NCBI GenBank assembly: GCA_963708155.1
Contig: OY970183.1
Coordinates: forward strand, 1,612,001 to 1,676,000
Reading direction: 5' to 3'
Length of the DNA: 64,000 nucleotides
From: Methylovirgula sp963708155
GTDB lineage: Bacteria > Pseudomonadota > Alphaproteobacteria > Rhizobiales > Beijerinckiaceae
The notes under the pieces are model-generated. The model saw nothing but the letters and a program-made list of their open reading frames with translations, was not told the origin of the DNA and did no database searches. The position numbers and the translations under genes were made by a program. Every line of letters starts with the position of its first letter. The first letter of the stretch is position 1. Shown piece after piece: positions 8,773 through 18,220 of the stretch.

Positions 8773-9576
8773 ATGACCGACGTCTCCTCTGCCGCCCCCA
8801 CCGCGTCTTTGCTGCGCGAAGGGGCGGCTCATGCCTGGACGCAGGGTCGAGCGCTGGCCGGCGCGGCGCTCGACGTGATCTTTCCGCCCGGCTGTCTCGT
8901 CTGCCGCACGGCGGTCGCGGCGCATGGCGCGCTCTGCCCCGCCTGCTGGCGTGGCATCGGCTTCATCGAGAGGCCCTATTGCGAGCGGCTCGGGACGCCC
9001 TTCGCCTATGACCTCGGCGTGCTCGGTCTGCAATCGCCGGAAGCGATTGCCAATCCGCCCGTCTATCACCGCGCCCGCGCCGTCGCGCGCTTCGAGGACG
9101 GCCCGGTGCGCGATCTGATCCACCGGCTGAAATACGGCGACCGAATGGAACTGGCGAAACCGCTCGGCCGCTGGATGGCGCGGGCTGGGGCGGAGCTTCT
9201 GGCGGAAGCCGATTTGCTCGTGCCGGTGCCGCTGCATCGGCGCCGGCTGATGTGGCGGCAGTTCAATCAGGCCAACGCCCTGGCGCAAGTCGTCGCCCGC
9301 TTGAGCGGCAAGACGGTGGACCCCTTCGCGTTGAAGCGGATCAAGCCGACGCGGCCGCAGGTCGGTCTCAGCCGCGCCGGGCGCGCCGAGAACGTGCAGG
9401 GCGCTTTCGCCGTGCCGGAGGCGGCGCGCGCGGCGGTTTTGGACCGCCGAATCCTGCTCATCGACGATGTGCTCACGTCCGGCGCGACACTCAATGCTGC
9501 GGCCCGCGTCCTGCTTCGCGCCGGAGCCGCGCGCGTCGACGTCCTGGTCTTCGCCAGGGTTGTCGGCGCCGCCTGA
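8773..9576 (+). CDS. comF: ComF family phosphoribosyltransferase-like protein
   Basis: 267 aa from ATG 8773. The N-terminus carries a zinc-ribbon type cysteine set (PPGCLVC, LCPACW, YCERLG), and the C-terminal half is a PRTase fold with VPVPLHRRRLMWRQFNQA and the PRPP loop ILLIDDVLTSGATLNAA. ComF is part of the natural transformation machinery in some bacteria and is a retained gene of uncertain role in others. It is divergent from the methyltransferase gene and 37 bp upstream of grxC, probably forming comF-grxC-DUF1178. Confidence 0.88.
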   Translation: MTDVSSAAPTASLLREGAAHAWTQGRALAGAALDVIFPPGCLVCRTAVAAHGALCPACWRGIGFIERPYCERLGTPFAYDLGVLGLQSPEAIANPPVYHRARAVARFEDGPVRDLIHRLKYGDRMELAKPLGRWMARAGAELLAEADLLVPVPLHRRRLMWRQFNQANALAQVVARLSGKTVDPFALKRIKPTRPQVGLSRAGRAENVQGAFAVPEAARAAVLDRRILLIDDVLTSGATLNAAARVLLRAGAARVDVLVFARVVGAA

Positions 9577-9613
9577 GTCACCATATGCTGAGCAATCCCA
9601 AAAGGTTGATTCA

Positions 9614-9889
9614 ATGCCGAACCCCGTCGATATCGTCATCTACACAACTGCCACCTGTCCCTATTGCCGCCGGGCCAAAGCGCTGCTGGGCGAGCGCGGC
9701 CTCGATTTCACGGAAATTTCCGTAGATGGCGATCCCGAAGCCCGTGCGGCGATGACGGCTCGGGCTGGCGGCCGGTATACCGTGCCGCAGATTTTCTTCG
9801 GCGAGACGCATATCGGCGGCTGTGACGACCTCCATGCGCTGGACGCCCAAGGCGGCCTCGAGACGGCTCTGACTGACGCGGCGCGATGA
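9614..9889 (+). CDS. grxC: glutaredoxin 3 (GrxC)
   Basis: 91 aa dithiol glutaredoxin with active site CPYC near residue 15, the cis-proline segment YTVPQIFF and the GSH-binding GGCDDLHAL. Reduces disulfides with glutathione in the cytoplasm. Start at ATG 9614; the open frame extends upstream into comF but without homology. The stop overlaps the next ATG (ATGA), showing translational coupling with the DUF1178 gene. Confidence 0.94.
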   Translation: MPNPVDIVIYTTATCPYCRRAKALLGERGLDFTEISVDGDPEARAAMTARAGGRYTVPQIFFGETHIGGCDDLHALDAQGGLETALTDAAR

Positions 9890-10308
9890 TCAAATATGCT
9901 TTGAAATGCGCGAACGGCCACGGATTCAATTCCTGGTTCCCGAGCGTTGCGAGTTACGACACGCAGGCGGCGCAAGGCCAGATCGTCTGCCCGGTCTGCG
10001 GTTCGGTCGAGGTCGGCAAGGCGATCATGGCGCCGGCGATCAATCGCGGCGAAAGTATCGCGGCGCCGGCAGAGGCCGCAGCACTCCGCGCGCGGGACAT
10101 GGCCCAATTGCGGGCCCTGAGGGATTACGTGATAGGCATGACCGAGGATGTCGGCACCCGCTTTCCCGAGGAGGCGCGACGGATCGCCGAGGGCGCGGGC
10201 GAGGAGCGCCCAATTCGCGGCGAGGCGACACTCGAAGAGGCGAAGGCCCTGCGCGAGGAAGGCATTGCCATCCTGCCGCTGCCGCGCGTGCCGGAAGACC
10301 TGAACTAA
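9886..10308 (+). CDS. DUF1178 family protein
   Basis: 140 aa, soluble. The N-terminus has a zinc-ribbon-like layout (ALKCANGHGFNSWF, then IVCPVCGS), followed by KAIMAP and a conserved helical C-terminus (RDYVIGMTEDVGTRFPEEARRIAEG, with ALREEGI). This matches DUF1178, a conserved alphaproteobacterial family of unknown function that regularly follows grxC. The 4-bp overlap with grxC suggests a linked, possibly redox-related, role (inference). Confidence 0.85.
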   Translation: MIKYALKCANGHGFNSWFPSVASYDTQAAQGQIVCPVCGSVEVGKAIMAPAINRGESIAAPAEAAALRARDMAQLRALRDYVIGMTEDVGTRFPEEARRIAEGAGEERPIRGEATLEEAKALREEGIAILPLPRVPEDLN

Positions 10309-10403
10309 CAACATCTGCATAAAATCGTGCGTCGCGGCGCCTGCGTAAGTCCCGCGCAAGCCGTCGTGCGGAGAGTGGCGGTTTCGTAAGGCGGAGCCGC
10401 CTC

Positions 10404-12383
10404 ATGTCATTCGCCCACGATGCAGTCTTCGCGAAACCCAGCCCGCCATCGCGCCTCGGCTCGGGTTCCGATCTCGACGCCGCGTTGAACGAGGCCGCCG
10501 ACAGATTGCGACAGGGCCGCAAGGATGAGGCGCTCACGCCGCTGGCGGACCTCGATCCGGCAAAGATAACCAGCCCGGAGCGCTGTCAGCTCGCCGGTCT
10601 CATACATCTCGGGGCGGAAGCCTGGGCGGCCGCGGTGCCGTGGTTCGCGCAAGCACGCGCCTTGCGGCCGGATTTCCTCGACGCCACCGTGCGGCTGGCG
10701 CGCGTCCTGCAAAAGCTCGGCCGCTTTGAGGAAGCCGCGGCGGCCTTCGGCGAGGCGGAAAAGCTCGGCCTCGCGGACCCGACGGCCTATTACAATCACG
10801 GCCTTGTCCTGCGGGCTCTCGGCCGCAATAGCGCGGCCATCGCCGCCTTCGATTACGCTTTGCGTTTGCAGCCGGCTTATCCCGAGGCTTTGCGCGCCGG
10901 GGCGGTCATCCTCGTCGAGAACGGCAATCCCGAAGGCGCGCTTAAATTTCTGCGAGAAGCCATCCGCCTCAAGCCGGATTATTACGAAGCGCTGCTCGAC
11001 AGCGCCAATATCCTGAGCAGGTTGGAACGCCATGAGGCCGCGCGCGAGGTCTACGTCGAGGCTCTGGCGCGTTTCCCCGGCCATCCCGAGCTTCTCAACA
11101 ATCTCGGCGTCGCGCTGATCGAGCTTGGCGATCTCGCCGGCGCCGTCGCAATCTTCGATGAGGCGCTCGCGGCGCAGCCGGATTTTCCCGAGGCCTGGTT
11201 CAATCGCGGCACGGCGCTGACGAAAACGGCGGGGCCGGAGGCGACGCTTGCCTCCTTCGATCGCGCGCTGGCGCTGCGACCGGATTATCCAGCGGCGCTC
11301 GTCGGGCGCGGCGTGGCGCTCAAGGAGACCGGAGCCTTCGATGCGGCGGAGACCGCTTTCGACGCGGCCATCGCTCTCGCGCCGGAAAACGCCCACGCGC
11401 GCAACAACAAAGGCGCGCTGCAATTGCTGCGCGGCGATTTCCGCAATGGCTGGGACGGCTACGAATATCGCTGGGCTTGCGGCACGACCCCCCAGAACGC
11501 GCTGAAATTCCCCATCCCCCAATGGCAGGGCACGTCACATCCGGGCGAAAAGCTGATCGTCTTCGATGAGCAAGGTCTCGGCGACACATTGCAGTTCTGC
11601 CGCTATCTGCCGCTGCTGGCCAAGGCCGGCATCGATGTCACCTTCTTATGCCGCAGCAAGATGATCCGTCTGCTGCGGGGGCTGATGCCGCAGGTGCGCT
11701 GCGTCGCCGATCTCGGCCCGCATGAACGCTTCGACAGTCAGGTCGCGCTTTCCAGCCTGCCGCGGGCACTGAAGACGGGGCTTGCGAACGTCCCGGCACG
11801 GACGCCCTACCTCGCTCCCGAGCCCGCAGTCGCCGCCGGATGGGCCGAGCGTCTGGCAAGTCAGGGCGATCCTTTGGCTTTCAAGGTCGGCCTCTGCTGG
11901 CATGGCAATCCAAACCCCAAGGCCGATCCGGCGCGCTCGGTGCCGCTGGCGGCGTTCGCCGCGCTGGCCGGAGCGCGGGATTTCCGTTTTATCAGTCTCC
12001 AGAAGCACGACGGGCTGGATGAGCTCGCCGCGGCAGAGATCAAGATCGAGACACTGGGGGCTGATTTCGACGCGGGACCGGATGCCTTCGTCGATACGGC
12101 GGCGGTGATGCAGACGCTCGATCTTGTGATTACCTGCGACACGTCGGTTGCGCACCTCGCCGGTGCGCTGGGCCGTCCGACCTTCCTTCTGTTGAAGAAG
12201 GTTCCCGATTGGCGCTGGCTGCTCGATCGCGAGGATACGCCCTGGTATCCGACCATGCGGCTGTTCCGCCAGCGCACGCGCGGCGACTGGGCCGGGGTGA
12301 TGGAGCGTGTTCGCGTGGCGGCCGAAGCACGGCGCGATTACGCCGCGGGGCTTCAGGCCCTGCGCTCGGCGGCGATCATATAA
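10404..12383 (+). CDS. tetratricopeptide repeat protein with C-terminal glycosyltransferase-like domain
   Basis: 659 aa. Roughly residues 20-340 are consecutive TPR units (A-x-YNHGLVLRALGRNSAAIAAF, LLNNLGVALIELGDLAGAVAIF, AWFNRGTALTK and others). The C-terminal third resembles the GT9/GT41-like domain often fused to TPRs (VGLCWHGNP, RSVPLAAFAAL, ISLQK, DLVITCDTSVAHLAGALGRPTFLLL). Such proteins glycosylate proteins or envelope glycans, but the acceptor cannot be told. The 3' end overlaps the convergent ubiG gene by 31 bp. Confidence 0.8.
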   Translation: MSFAHDAVFAKPSPPSRLGSGSDLDAALNEAADRLRQGRKDEALTPLADLDPAKITSPERCQLAGLIHLGAEAWAAAVPWFAQARALRPDFLDATVRLARVLQKLGRFEEAAAAFGEAEKLGLADPTAYYNHGLVLRALGRNSAAIAAFDYALRLQPAYPEALRAGAVILVENGNPEGALKFLREAIRLKPDYYEALLDSANILSRLERHEAAREVYVEALARFPGHPELLNNLGVALIELGDLAGAVAIFDEALAAQPDFPEAWFNRGTALTKTAGPEATLASFDRALALRPDYPAALVGRGVALKETGAFDAAETAFDAAIALAPENAHARNNKGALQLLRGDFRNGWDGYEYRWACGTTPQNALKFPIPQWQGTSHPGEKLIVFDEQGLGDTLQFCRYLPLLAKAGIDVTFLCRSKMIRLLRGLMPQVRCVADLGPHERFDSQVALSSLPRALKTGLANVPARTPYLAPEPAVAAGWAERLASQGDPLAFKVGLCWHGNPNPKADPARSVPLAAFAALAGARDFRFISLQKHDGLDELAAAEIKIETLGADFDAGPDAFVDTAAVMQTLDLVITCDTSVAHLAGALGRPTFLLLKKVPDWRWLLDREDTPWYPTMRLFRQRTRGDWAGVMERVRVAAEARRDYAAGLQALRSAAII

Positions 12384-13123
12384 TTCACGTCCAGGTCGCG
12401 GCTGCGCCGCCAGATGCCCGTCAGCGGATTGTAGGTCACGCCCGTCTCTTCGAGGATTTTCAAGCCGCCCGCCCGCAGCGCCAGCCGCAATTCGCGCGGC
12501 GTGACGAATTGCTCCCAATCATGCGTGCCGCGCGGCAGCCAGCGCAGCACATATTCGGCGCCGACGATCGCTAAAGCATAGCTCTTCAGCGTCCGGTTGA
12601 TCGTCGCCGCGACGAGAATGCCGCCCGGCCGCACCAGCGATGCGGCCGTCGCGATAAAGGCTTTGACGTCGCGCACGTGCTCGATGACCTCCATCGCCAG
12701 CACGACATCGTAGCGGCGCTTTTCCCCGGCGAGCGCCTCCGCCGTGGTCTGGCGATAGTCGATGGTGAGGCCGGCTTCCCCGGCATGCCGGCATGCCACG
12801 GCGATATTGGTCGGTGCCGGGTCGATGCCGGTGACTTCCGCGCCGAGTTTCGCCAGCGCCTCGCTCAAAATGCCGGCGCCGCAGCCGATATCGAGGATTT
12901 CGAGTCCCTCCAGCGGCCGGTCCGGCTGTCCGGTCGGGCGGCTGTCGCCGCGCGGACGCCCGGCCAGGAGCCCTTTAAGATAATCGACGCGGACCGGATT
13001 GAACCGATGCAGCGGCTTCATCGGCCCCTGACTGTCCCACCAGGTCGCAGCCAAGCGGTCGAAGCGCGCAACCTCATCCGGATCGACGCTGGCGCCGGCC
13101 TGCGGCTCCTTCAGCCCTGGCAT
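12353..13123 (-). CDS. ubiG: ubiquinone biosynthesis O-methyltransferase UbiG
   Basis: 256 aa from ATG 13123. Performs both O-methylations in ubiquinone synthesis. Hallmarks: FDRLAATWWDSQGPMKPLHRFNPVR at the N-terminus, SAM loop LDIGCGAGILSEALAKLGAEVTGIDP, VLAMEVIEHV, and the C-terminal GTHDWEQFVTP and DVNYMI. A second upstream start in frame (13147) lacks homology. It converges on the TPR gene with a 31-bp tail overlap and is divergent from lysC. Confidence 0.95.
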   Translation of the reverse strand: MPGLKEPQAGASVDPDEVARFDRLAATWWDSQGPMKPLHRFNPVRVDYLKGLLAGRPRGDSRPTGQPDRPLEGLEILDIGCGAGILSEALAKLGAEVTGIDPAPTNIAVACRHAGEAGLTIDYRQTTAEALAGEKRRYDVVLAMEVIEHVRDVKAFIATAASLVRPGGILVAATINRTLKSYALAIVGAEYVLRWLPRGTHDWEQFVTPRELRLALRAGGLKILEETGVTYNPLTGIWRRSRDLDVNYMIAAERRA

Positions 13124-13281
13124 CTTAACCCTCCCGCCCCACGCCATGCCCCGCGTCTTGGCCGCTCAATTGACTGGCGGCCAAGGTCGTGATGTAACCG
13201 CGCCGCATCGCCGCGATGCGCGTTCCGGCCATTGCGGTAAGCCATTCCAGAGACCGAGACAAGAAAGCGCCGCCGGACCCG

Positions 13282-14517
13282 ATGGCCCGCCTCGTGATGA
13301 AATTCGGCGGGACGTCCGTCGCCGACATTGACCGCATCCGCAATGTTGCGCGCCATGTGCAGCGCGAGGTCGCGGCCGGCAACGAGGTCGCCGTCATCGT
13401 ATCGGCTATGGCCGGCAAGACCGATGAACTCGTCGCGCTCTGCAAGGACGCCTCCCGTAATTACGATGCGTGCGAATATGATGCCGTCGTGGCAACGGGC
13501 GAGCAGGTGACGGCCGGGCTGCTGGCCATTGTTCTTCAGGATATGGGCATTCCGGCACGCTCCTGGCAAGGTTGGCAGGTGCCGATCCTGACCAGCGAGG
13601 CGGCCAGCGCGGCGCGCATCGCGCAGGTCAATGGCGAGCATATCCTGGCCGGGTTTCTTGCCGGGCAGGTGGCGGTCGTCGCCGGTTTCCAGGGGCTTCA
13701 TGCCGCGACGGGGCGTGTGACCACACTCGGGCGCGGCGGCTCCGACACCAGCGCCGTGGCTATCGCGGCGGCGATCAAGGCGGAGCGCTGCGACATCTAT
13801 ACCGATGTCGACGGAATCTATACGACCGATCCGCGCGTCGTGCCGAAGGCGCGGCGTCTCGACCGTATCGCCTTCGAGGAAATTCTCGAAATGGCCTCGC
13901 TCGGGGCCAAGGTGATGCAGGTGCGCTCTGTCGAACTGGCGATGCTGAAGCGCGTCAGAACGTATGTGCGTTCGTCCTTCGACGATCCGGCCGATCCGCG
14001 CCCCGGCACTTTGATTTGCGATGAGGAGGATATCGTGGAACAGCAGGTCGTCACCGGCATCGCTTTTTCACGCAACGAAGCGCAGATCACCTTGCGCCGC
14101 GTCGCGGATCGTCCGGGGGTCGCGGCGGCGATCTTCATGCCGCTCGCCGAAGCCCATATCAATGTCGACATGATCGTTCAGGTGGCCTCCGACGACACGG
14201 TGACGACGGACATCACGTTCACCGTTGCGGCTAATGATTACGAGCGCGCCCTCGCGATTCTGGAAAAGGCAAAGTCGACGGTCGGTTATGCTGCGTTGCA
14301 GGGCGCCGTCGATGTGGCCAAGGTTTCGGCCATCGGCATCGGTATGCGCAGCCATGCCGGCGTCGCGGCGCTGGCCTTCAAGGCTTTGTCGGAAAAGGGC
14401 ATCAATATTCGCGCAATTACGACATCAGAGATCAAATTTTCCATATTGATTGACGCTGCCTATACTGAGCTTGCCGTGCGTACGCTGCATACGCTTTACG
14501 GTTTGGATCAGGTCTAA
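13282..14517 (+). CDS. lysC: aspartate kinase LysC
   Basis: 411 aa from ATG 13282 (MARLVMKFGGTSV). First step of the lysine/threonine/methionine pathway. The kinase domain shows KFGGTSV, the GRGGSDTSAVA segment and YTDVDGIYTTDPR; two C-terminal ACT domains (VTGIAFSRNEAQITL, then VSAIGIGMRSHAGVAA) provide feedback control by end-product amino acids. Full length, with no frame problems. The frame is open upstream to 13216 but the conserved N-terminus fixes the start. Confidence 0.96.
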   Translation: MARLVMKFGGTSVADIDRIRNVARHVQREVAAGNEVAVIVSAMAGKTDELVALCKDASRNYDACEYDAVVATGEQVTAGLLAIVLQDMGIPARSWQGWQVPILTSEAASAARIAQVNGEHILAGFLAGQVAVVAGFQGLHAATGRVTTLGRGGSDTSAVAIAAAIKAERCDIYTDVDGIYTTDPRVVPKARRLDRIAFEEILEMASLGAKVMQVRSVELAMLKRVRTYVRSSFDDPADPRPGTLICDEEDIVEQQVVTGIAFSRNEAQITLRRVADRPGVAAAIFMPLAEAHINVDMIVQVASDDTVTTDITFTVAANDYERALAILEKAKSTVGYAALQGAVDVAKVSAIGIGMRSHAGVAALAFKALSEKGINIRAITTSEIKFSILIDAAYTELAVRTLHTLYGLDQV

Positions 14518-14728
14518 ATCCCGGCATCTTGCGAAACGTCACGCGATTGATGCTTGCGGTCTGATCTTTGCATTCGTTATAGGATATCTCTCACGTTTCG
14601 TCGGCATTGGTTCTGCTGCGGCGGGGTTCGTCTGGCCCCTTTTGAGCCGTCATGCCAGCGCCGGAGAAATGTGCGGCGGGCGTTTTTCCGGAATTGCAAA
14701 TCTTAAATTCCTCAGTGGATGAGGCTTT

Positions 14729-17044
14729 GTGCCGACCTTCGAATCCGAGGCCTCCGGGCCGGAAAAAGACAAGTCCGTACGCGCGGCAGCGCCGGGCGGT
14801 CCGCGGCAGTTGCTGCGGCGGCTGCGCGAGGTCATGGCCGAGCAGATCAGCCCGCAGGATCGGCTGGACAAGATCGTCGTCCTCATCGCCGCGAACATGG
14901 TGGCCGAAGTCTGCTCGGTCTATGTTCTGCGCGCCGACGGGCGGCTTGAACTTTTCGCAACCGAAGGCCTGAACCGCGAGGCGGTTCACCTTACGACAAT
15001 GCGCAAGGGCGAGGGCCTTGTCGGCCTGATCGCCGAATCGGCCGAGCCGCTGGCGCTCGCCGATGCCCAGCATCATCCCTCGTTCTCCTACCGGCCGGAG
15101 ACGGGGGAGGAGATTTATTCATCGTTCCTCGGCGTGCCCATCCTGCGCGGCGGCAATACGCTCGGCGTTCTCGTCGTGCAGAACCGCGCCCGCCGCGTCT
15201 ACCTCGAAGAGGAGATGGAGGCGCTGCAAACGACGGCGATGCTGCTCGCCGAAATGGTCGCTTCCGGCGAATTGCAATCGATCGGCCTGCTCGATACCGA
15301 GATCGCCCTGAACCGCCCTGTCGCGCTCAAGGGCGTCCCGATCGCCGAAGGCGTCGGCCTCGGCTATGTCGTGCTGCACGAGCCGCGCGTCACGGTGAAA
15401 CAGCTCGTCGCGGAGGACGTGAAGGCGGAGACCGATCGGCTTGAAACCGCCATCGGTGGCGTGCGCGAATCGATCGACAAACTGATCGAGCGCGGCGACC
15501 TCGGCCACGGCGAGCATCGCGAAGTGCTCGAAGCCTTCCGTATGTTCGCCTATGATCGCGGCTGGATCCGGCGTCTGCGCGAAGCCGTCGCGACAGGTCT
15601 CACGGCGGAGGCGGCGGTCGAGCGGGTGCAGAGCGATGCCCGCGCCCGGCTGCAGCGCCAGACCGACCCTTATCTGCGCGAACGCCTGCACGATCTCGAC
15701 GATCTCGCCAACCGGTTGCTCTATCAGCTTGCCGGCCGCGACTTCGTGACCTCGCAGGAGGAACTCCCGGACAACGCGATCATCGTCGCGCGCACGATGG
15801 GGCCAGCGGCGCTGCTCGATTACGATCGCGCCAAGGTACGCGGCATCGTGCTGGAGGATGCCGGCCTTTCGAGCCATGTCGCCATTGTTGCGCGCGCGCT
15901 TGGCATCGCGACGGTCGGCGAGGTGGCGAATATTCTCGCCTTCGTCGAGCCGGGGGATGCCGTCATTATCGACGGCTCGACTGGCGAGGTGCAGGTGCGC
16001 CCGCCGCCAGATGTCGAAAATGCCTATGCCGAGAAGGCGCGGCTGCGGGCTCGCCGTCAAGAGCAATATCACAAGCTGCGCGACGTTCCCTGCGTGACCA
16101 GGGATGGTGTGCCGTTCGAACTGCATATGAACGCCGGCCTGCTCGTCGATCTGCGTCATGCGGAGGAGACGGGCGCGACGTCGATCGGACTGTTCCGCAC
16201 CGAATTGCAGTTCATGATCGTCTCGCAATTCCCGCGCATTCAGCAGCAGTACGATTTCTATACCTCCGCCTTCGCGGCGGTGCCGGGCAAACCGATCACC
16301 TTCCGCACGCTCGACATCGGCTCCGACAAGGTTCTCCCCTACATGACCCAGACGGAGGAGGAGAATCCGGCGCTCGGCTGGCGCGCCATCCGCATTTCGC
16401 TCGATCGCCCGGCGCTGCTGCGTATGCAATTGCGGGCGCTGCTGCGTGCCGGCGCGGGCCGCGACGTGCGCATCATGTTCCCGATGGTCGCTGTCGTCGA
16501 TGAATTCGTCCGCGCCAAGGATCTGGCGCTGCGCGAGATCGCCTACCTCAAGCGGCATGGCTACGGCGTGCCGCGCGAATTGCAGCTCGGCGCGATGGTC
16601 GAAGTCCCCTCGCTGCTGTGGCAGCTCGATGAAATCTCCGAGCGGGCCGATTTTCTCTCCGTCGGCACCAACGATCTCATCCAGTACATGTTCGCCGCCG
16701 ACCGCGAGAACAAGCACGTCTCCAGCCGTTTCAATTCCCTCTCGCCGCCGTCGCTTCGGGCTCTGCGTGCGATTGTCGAGGCGGCGGCGCGCCACAACAC
16801 ACCCGTCACCCTTTGCGGCGAGATGGGCGGCCAGCCGCTGGAAGCCCTGGCGCTCCTGGCCATAGGCTTCCGCAAATTGTCGATGTCGCCGTCCTCGATC
16901 GGTCCGGTCAAGGCGGCGCTGCTTTCGGCCGATGTCTCGGCGCTGAAAGAACTGGTCAATGGGCTGATCGACGCCAAGGATGGCTCGAAATCGATCCGCG
17001 AAGCCGTGCAGAAATTTGCCGCGGACAACGCCATCCCGGTTTAA
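14729..17044 (+). CDS. ptsP: phosphoenolpyruvate-protein phosphotransferase PtsP (EI-Ntr)
   Basis: 771 aa from GTG 14729. Enzyme I of the nitrogen PTS, which passes phosphate from PEP to NPr (PtsO). The N-terminal GAF domain (about residues 30-170) would sense small ligands such as glutamine. Then come the PEP-utiliser N domain, the phospho-histidine loop GLSSHVAIVARALGIATVG, and the TIM barrel with GLFRTELQFM, TLDIGSDK and SVGTNDLIQYMFAADREN. It follows lysC by about 210 bp and precedes prfA by 50 bp, the common alphaproteobacterial lysC-ptsP-prfA order. Confidence 0.95.
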   Translation: MPTFESEASGPEKDKSVRAAAPGGPRQLLRRLREVMAEQISPQDRLDKIVVLIAANMVAEVCSVYVLRADGRLELFATEGLNREAVHLTTMRKGEGLVGLIAESAEPLALADAQHHPSFSYRPETGEEIYSSFLGVPILRGGNTLGVLVVQNRARRVYLEEEMEALQTTAMLLAEMVASGELQSIGLLDTEIALNRPVALKGVPIAEGVGLGYVVLHEPRVTVKQLVAEDVKAETDRLETAIGGVRESIDKLIERGDLGHGEHREVLEAFRMFAYDRGWIRRLREAVATGLTAEAAVERVQSDARARLQRQTDPYLRERLHDLDDLANRLLYQLAGRDFVTSQEELPDNAIIVARTMGPAALLDYDRAKVRGIVLEDAGLSSHVAIVARALGIATVGEVANILAFVEPGDAVIIDGSTGEVQVRPPPDVENAYAEKARLRARRQEQYHKLRDVPCVTRDGVPFELHMNAGLLVDLRHAEETGATSIGLFRTELQFMIVSQFPRIQQQYDFYTSAFAAVPGKPITFRTLDIGSDKVLPYMTQTEEENPALGWRAIRISLDRPALLRMQLRALLRAGAGRDVRIMFPMVAVVDEFVRAKDLALREIAYLKRHGYGVPRELQLGAMVEVPSLLWQLDEISERADFLSVGTNDLIQYMFAADRENKHVSSRFNSLSPPSLRALRAIVEAAARHNTPVTLCGEMGGQPLEALALLAIGFRKLSMSPSSIGPVKAALLSADVSALKELVNGLIDAKDGSKSIREAVQKFAADNAIPV

Positions 17045-17094
17045 CGCCGCCCCACGGCATTGACGGGGCCGTTGTGATAAGCTCTTAAACAGCC

Positions 17095-18165
17095 ATGCTG
17101 CCGCGAGAAAAGCTCGATCTTATTCTGCGTCGCCACGCCGAAATTTCCGACCGGCTGGCGAGCGGCGCGGATTCGGCGACCTTCGTTGCTTTGTCGCGCG
17201 AATTGGCCGAACTCGATGATGTCGCCGCCGCGATCCGCGCCTATCGTCACGAGGCCGAGGAAATCGCCGGGATCGAATCGCTGCTTGAGGATCAAAAGCT
17301 CGATGCCGAGATGCGCGGCCTTGCCGAAAGCGAGCGCGCAGAGGCGCGCGTGCGGCTCGCGGTGCTCGAGCAGAAGCTGCGCGTCGCGCTGCTGCCGAAG
17401 GACGCCGCCGACGAAAAAAGCGCCATTCTCGAAATTCGCGCCGGCACCGGCGGCGACGAGGCGGCGCTGTTCGCCGGCGATCTCTTCCGCATGTATCAGC
17501 GCTACGCCGAAGCGCATGGCTGGCGCGTCGAAATCCTCTCAGCGAGCGAGGGCGCGCTGGGCGGTTTCAAGGAGATCATCGCCGAGATTGAAGGGCGCGG
17601 CGTCTTCGCGCGGCTGAAGTTCGAGTCGGGCGTGCATCGTGTCCAGCGCGTGCCGGACACGGAGACGCAGGGCCGCGTGCATACTTCGGCGGCGACGGTC
17701 GCGGTTCTGCCCGAGGCGCAGGATGTCGACATCGACATCAACGAGGCCGACCTCAAGATCGATACGATGCGCGCGCAAGGCGCTGGCGGCCAGCACGTCA
17801 ACAAGACGGAATCGGCGATCCGCATTACCCATCTGCCGACCAATACGATCGTGTTCGTGCAGGACGAGCGCTCCCAGCACAAGAACCGGGCGCGGGCGAT
17901 GGCGCTGCTGCGCTCCCGCCTCTACGACACCCAGCGCCAGAAACTCGATGCCGAGCGGGCGGCGGACAGGCGCGCGCAGGTCGGTTCGGGCGATCGTTCC
18001 GAACGCATCCGCACCTATAATTTTCCGCAGGGGCGCGTCACGGATCACCGCATCAATCTGACGCTTTACAAGCTCGACAAGGTCATGACCGGCGAGGCGC
18101 TGGACGAGATCGTCGATGCGCTGATCACCGAGCATCAGGCGAGCCTGCTCGCGAGCGAAAAATAA
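17095..18165 (+). CDS. prfA: peptide chain release factor 1
   Basis: 356 aa. Recognises UAA/UAG stop codons and triggers peptide release. The universal GGQ motif is in AQGAGGQHVNKTESAIR, with the acidic SAGTGGDEA-like stretch (RAGTGGDEAALFAGDL) and the RSERIRTYNFPQGRVTDHR block. Length is normal. prmC, which methylates the GGQ glutamine and often follows prfA, is not present: the next gene is a symporter on the opposite strand. Confidence 0.97.
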   Translation: MLPREKLDLILRRHAEISDRLASGADSATFVALSRELAELDDVAAAIRAYRHEAEEIAGIESLLEDQKLDAEMRGLAESERAEARVRLAVLEQKLRVALLPKDAADEKSAILEIRAGTGGDEAALFAGDLFRMYQRYAEAHGWRVEILSASEGALGGFKEIIAEIEGRGVFARLKFESGVHRVQRVPDTETQGRVHTSAATVAVLPEAQDVDIDINEADLKIDTMRAQGAGGQHVNKTESAIRITHLPTNTIVFVQDERSQHKNRARAMALLRSRLYDTQRQKLDAERAADRRAQVGSGDRSERIRTYNFPQGRVTDHRINLTLYKLDKVMTGEALDEIVDALITEHQASLLASEK

Positions 18166-18220
18166 TCTTTAGTCACATCGTATCTGTTCGAAACCCGCTT
18201 CGCGCTTTCAGTCCGCTGCT

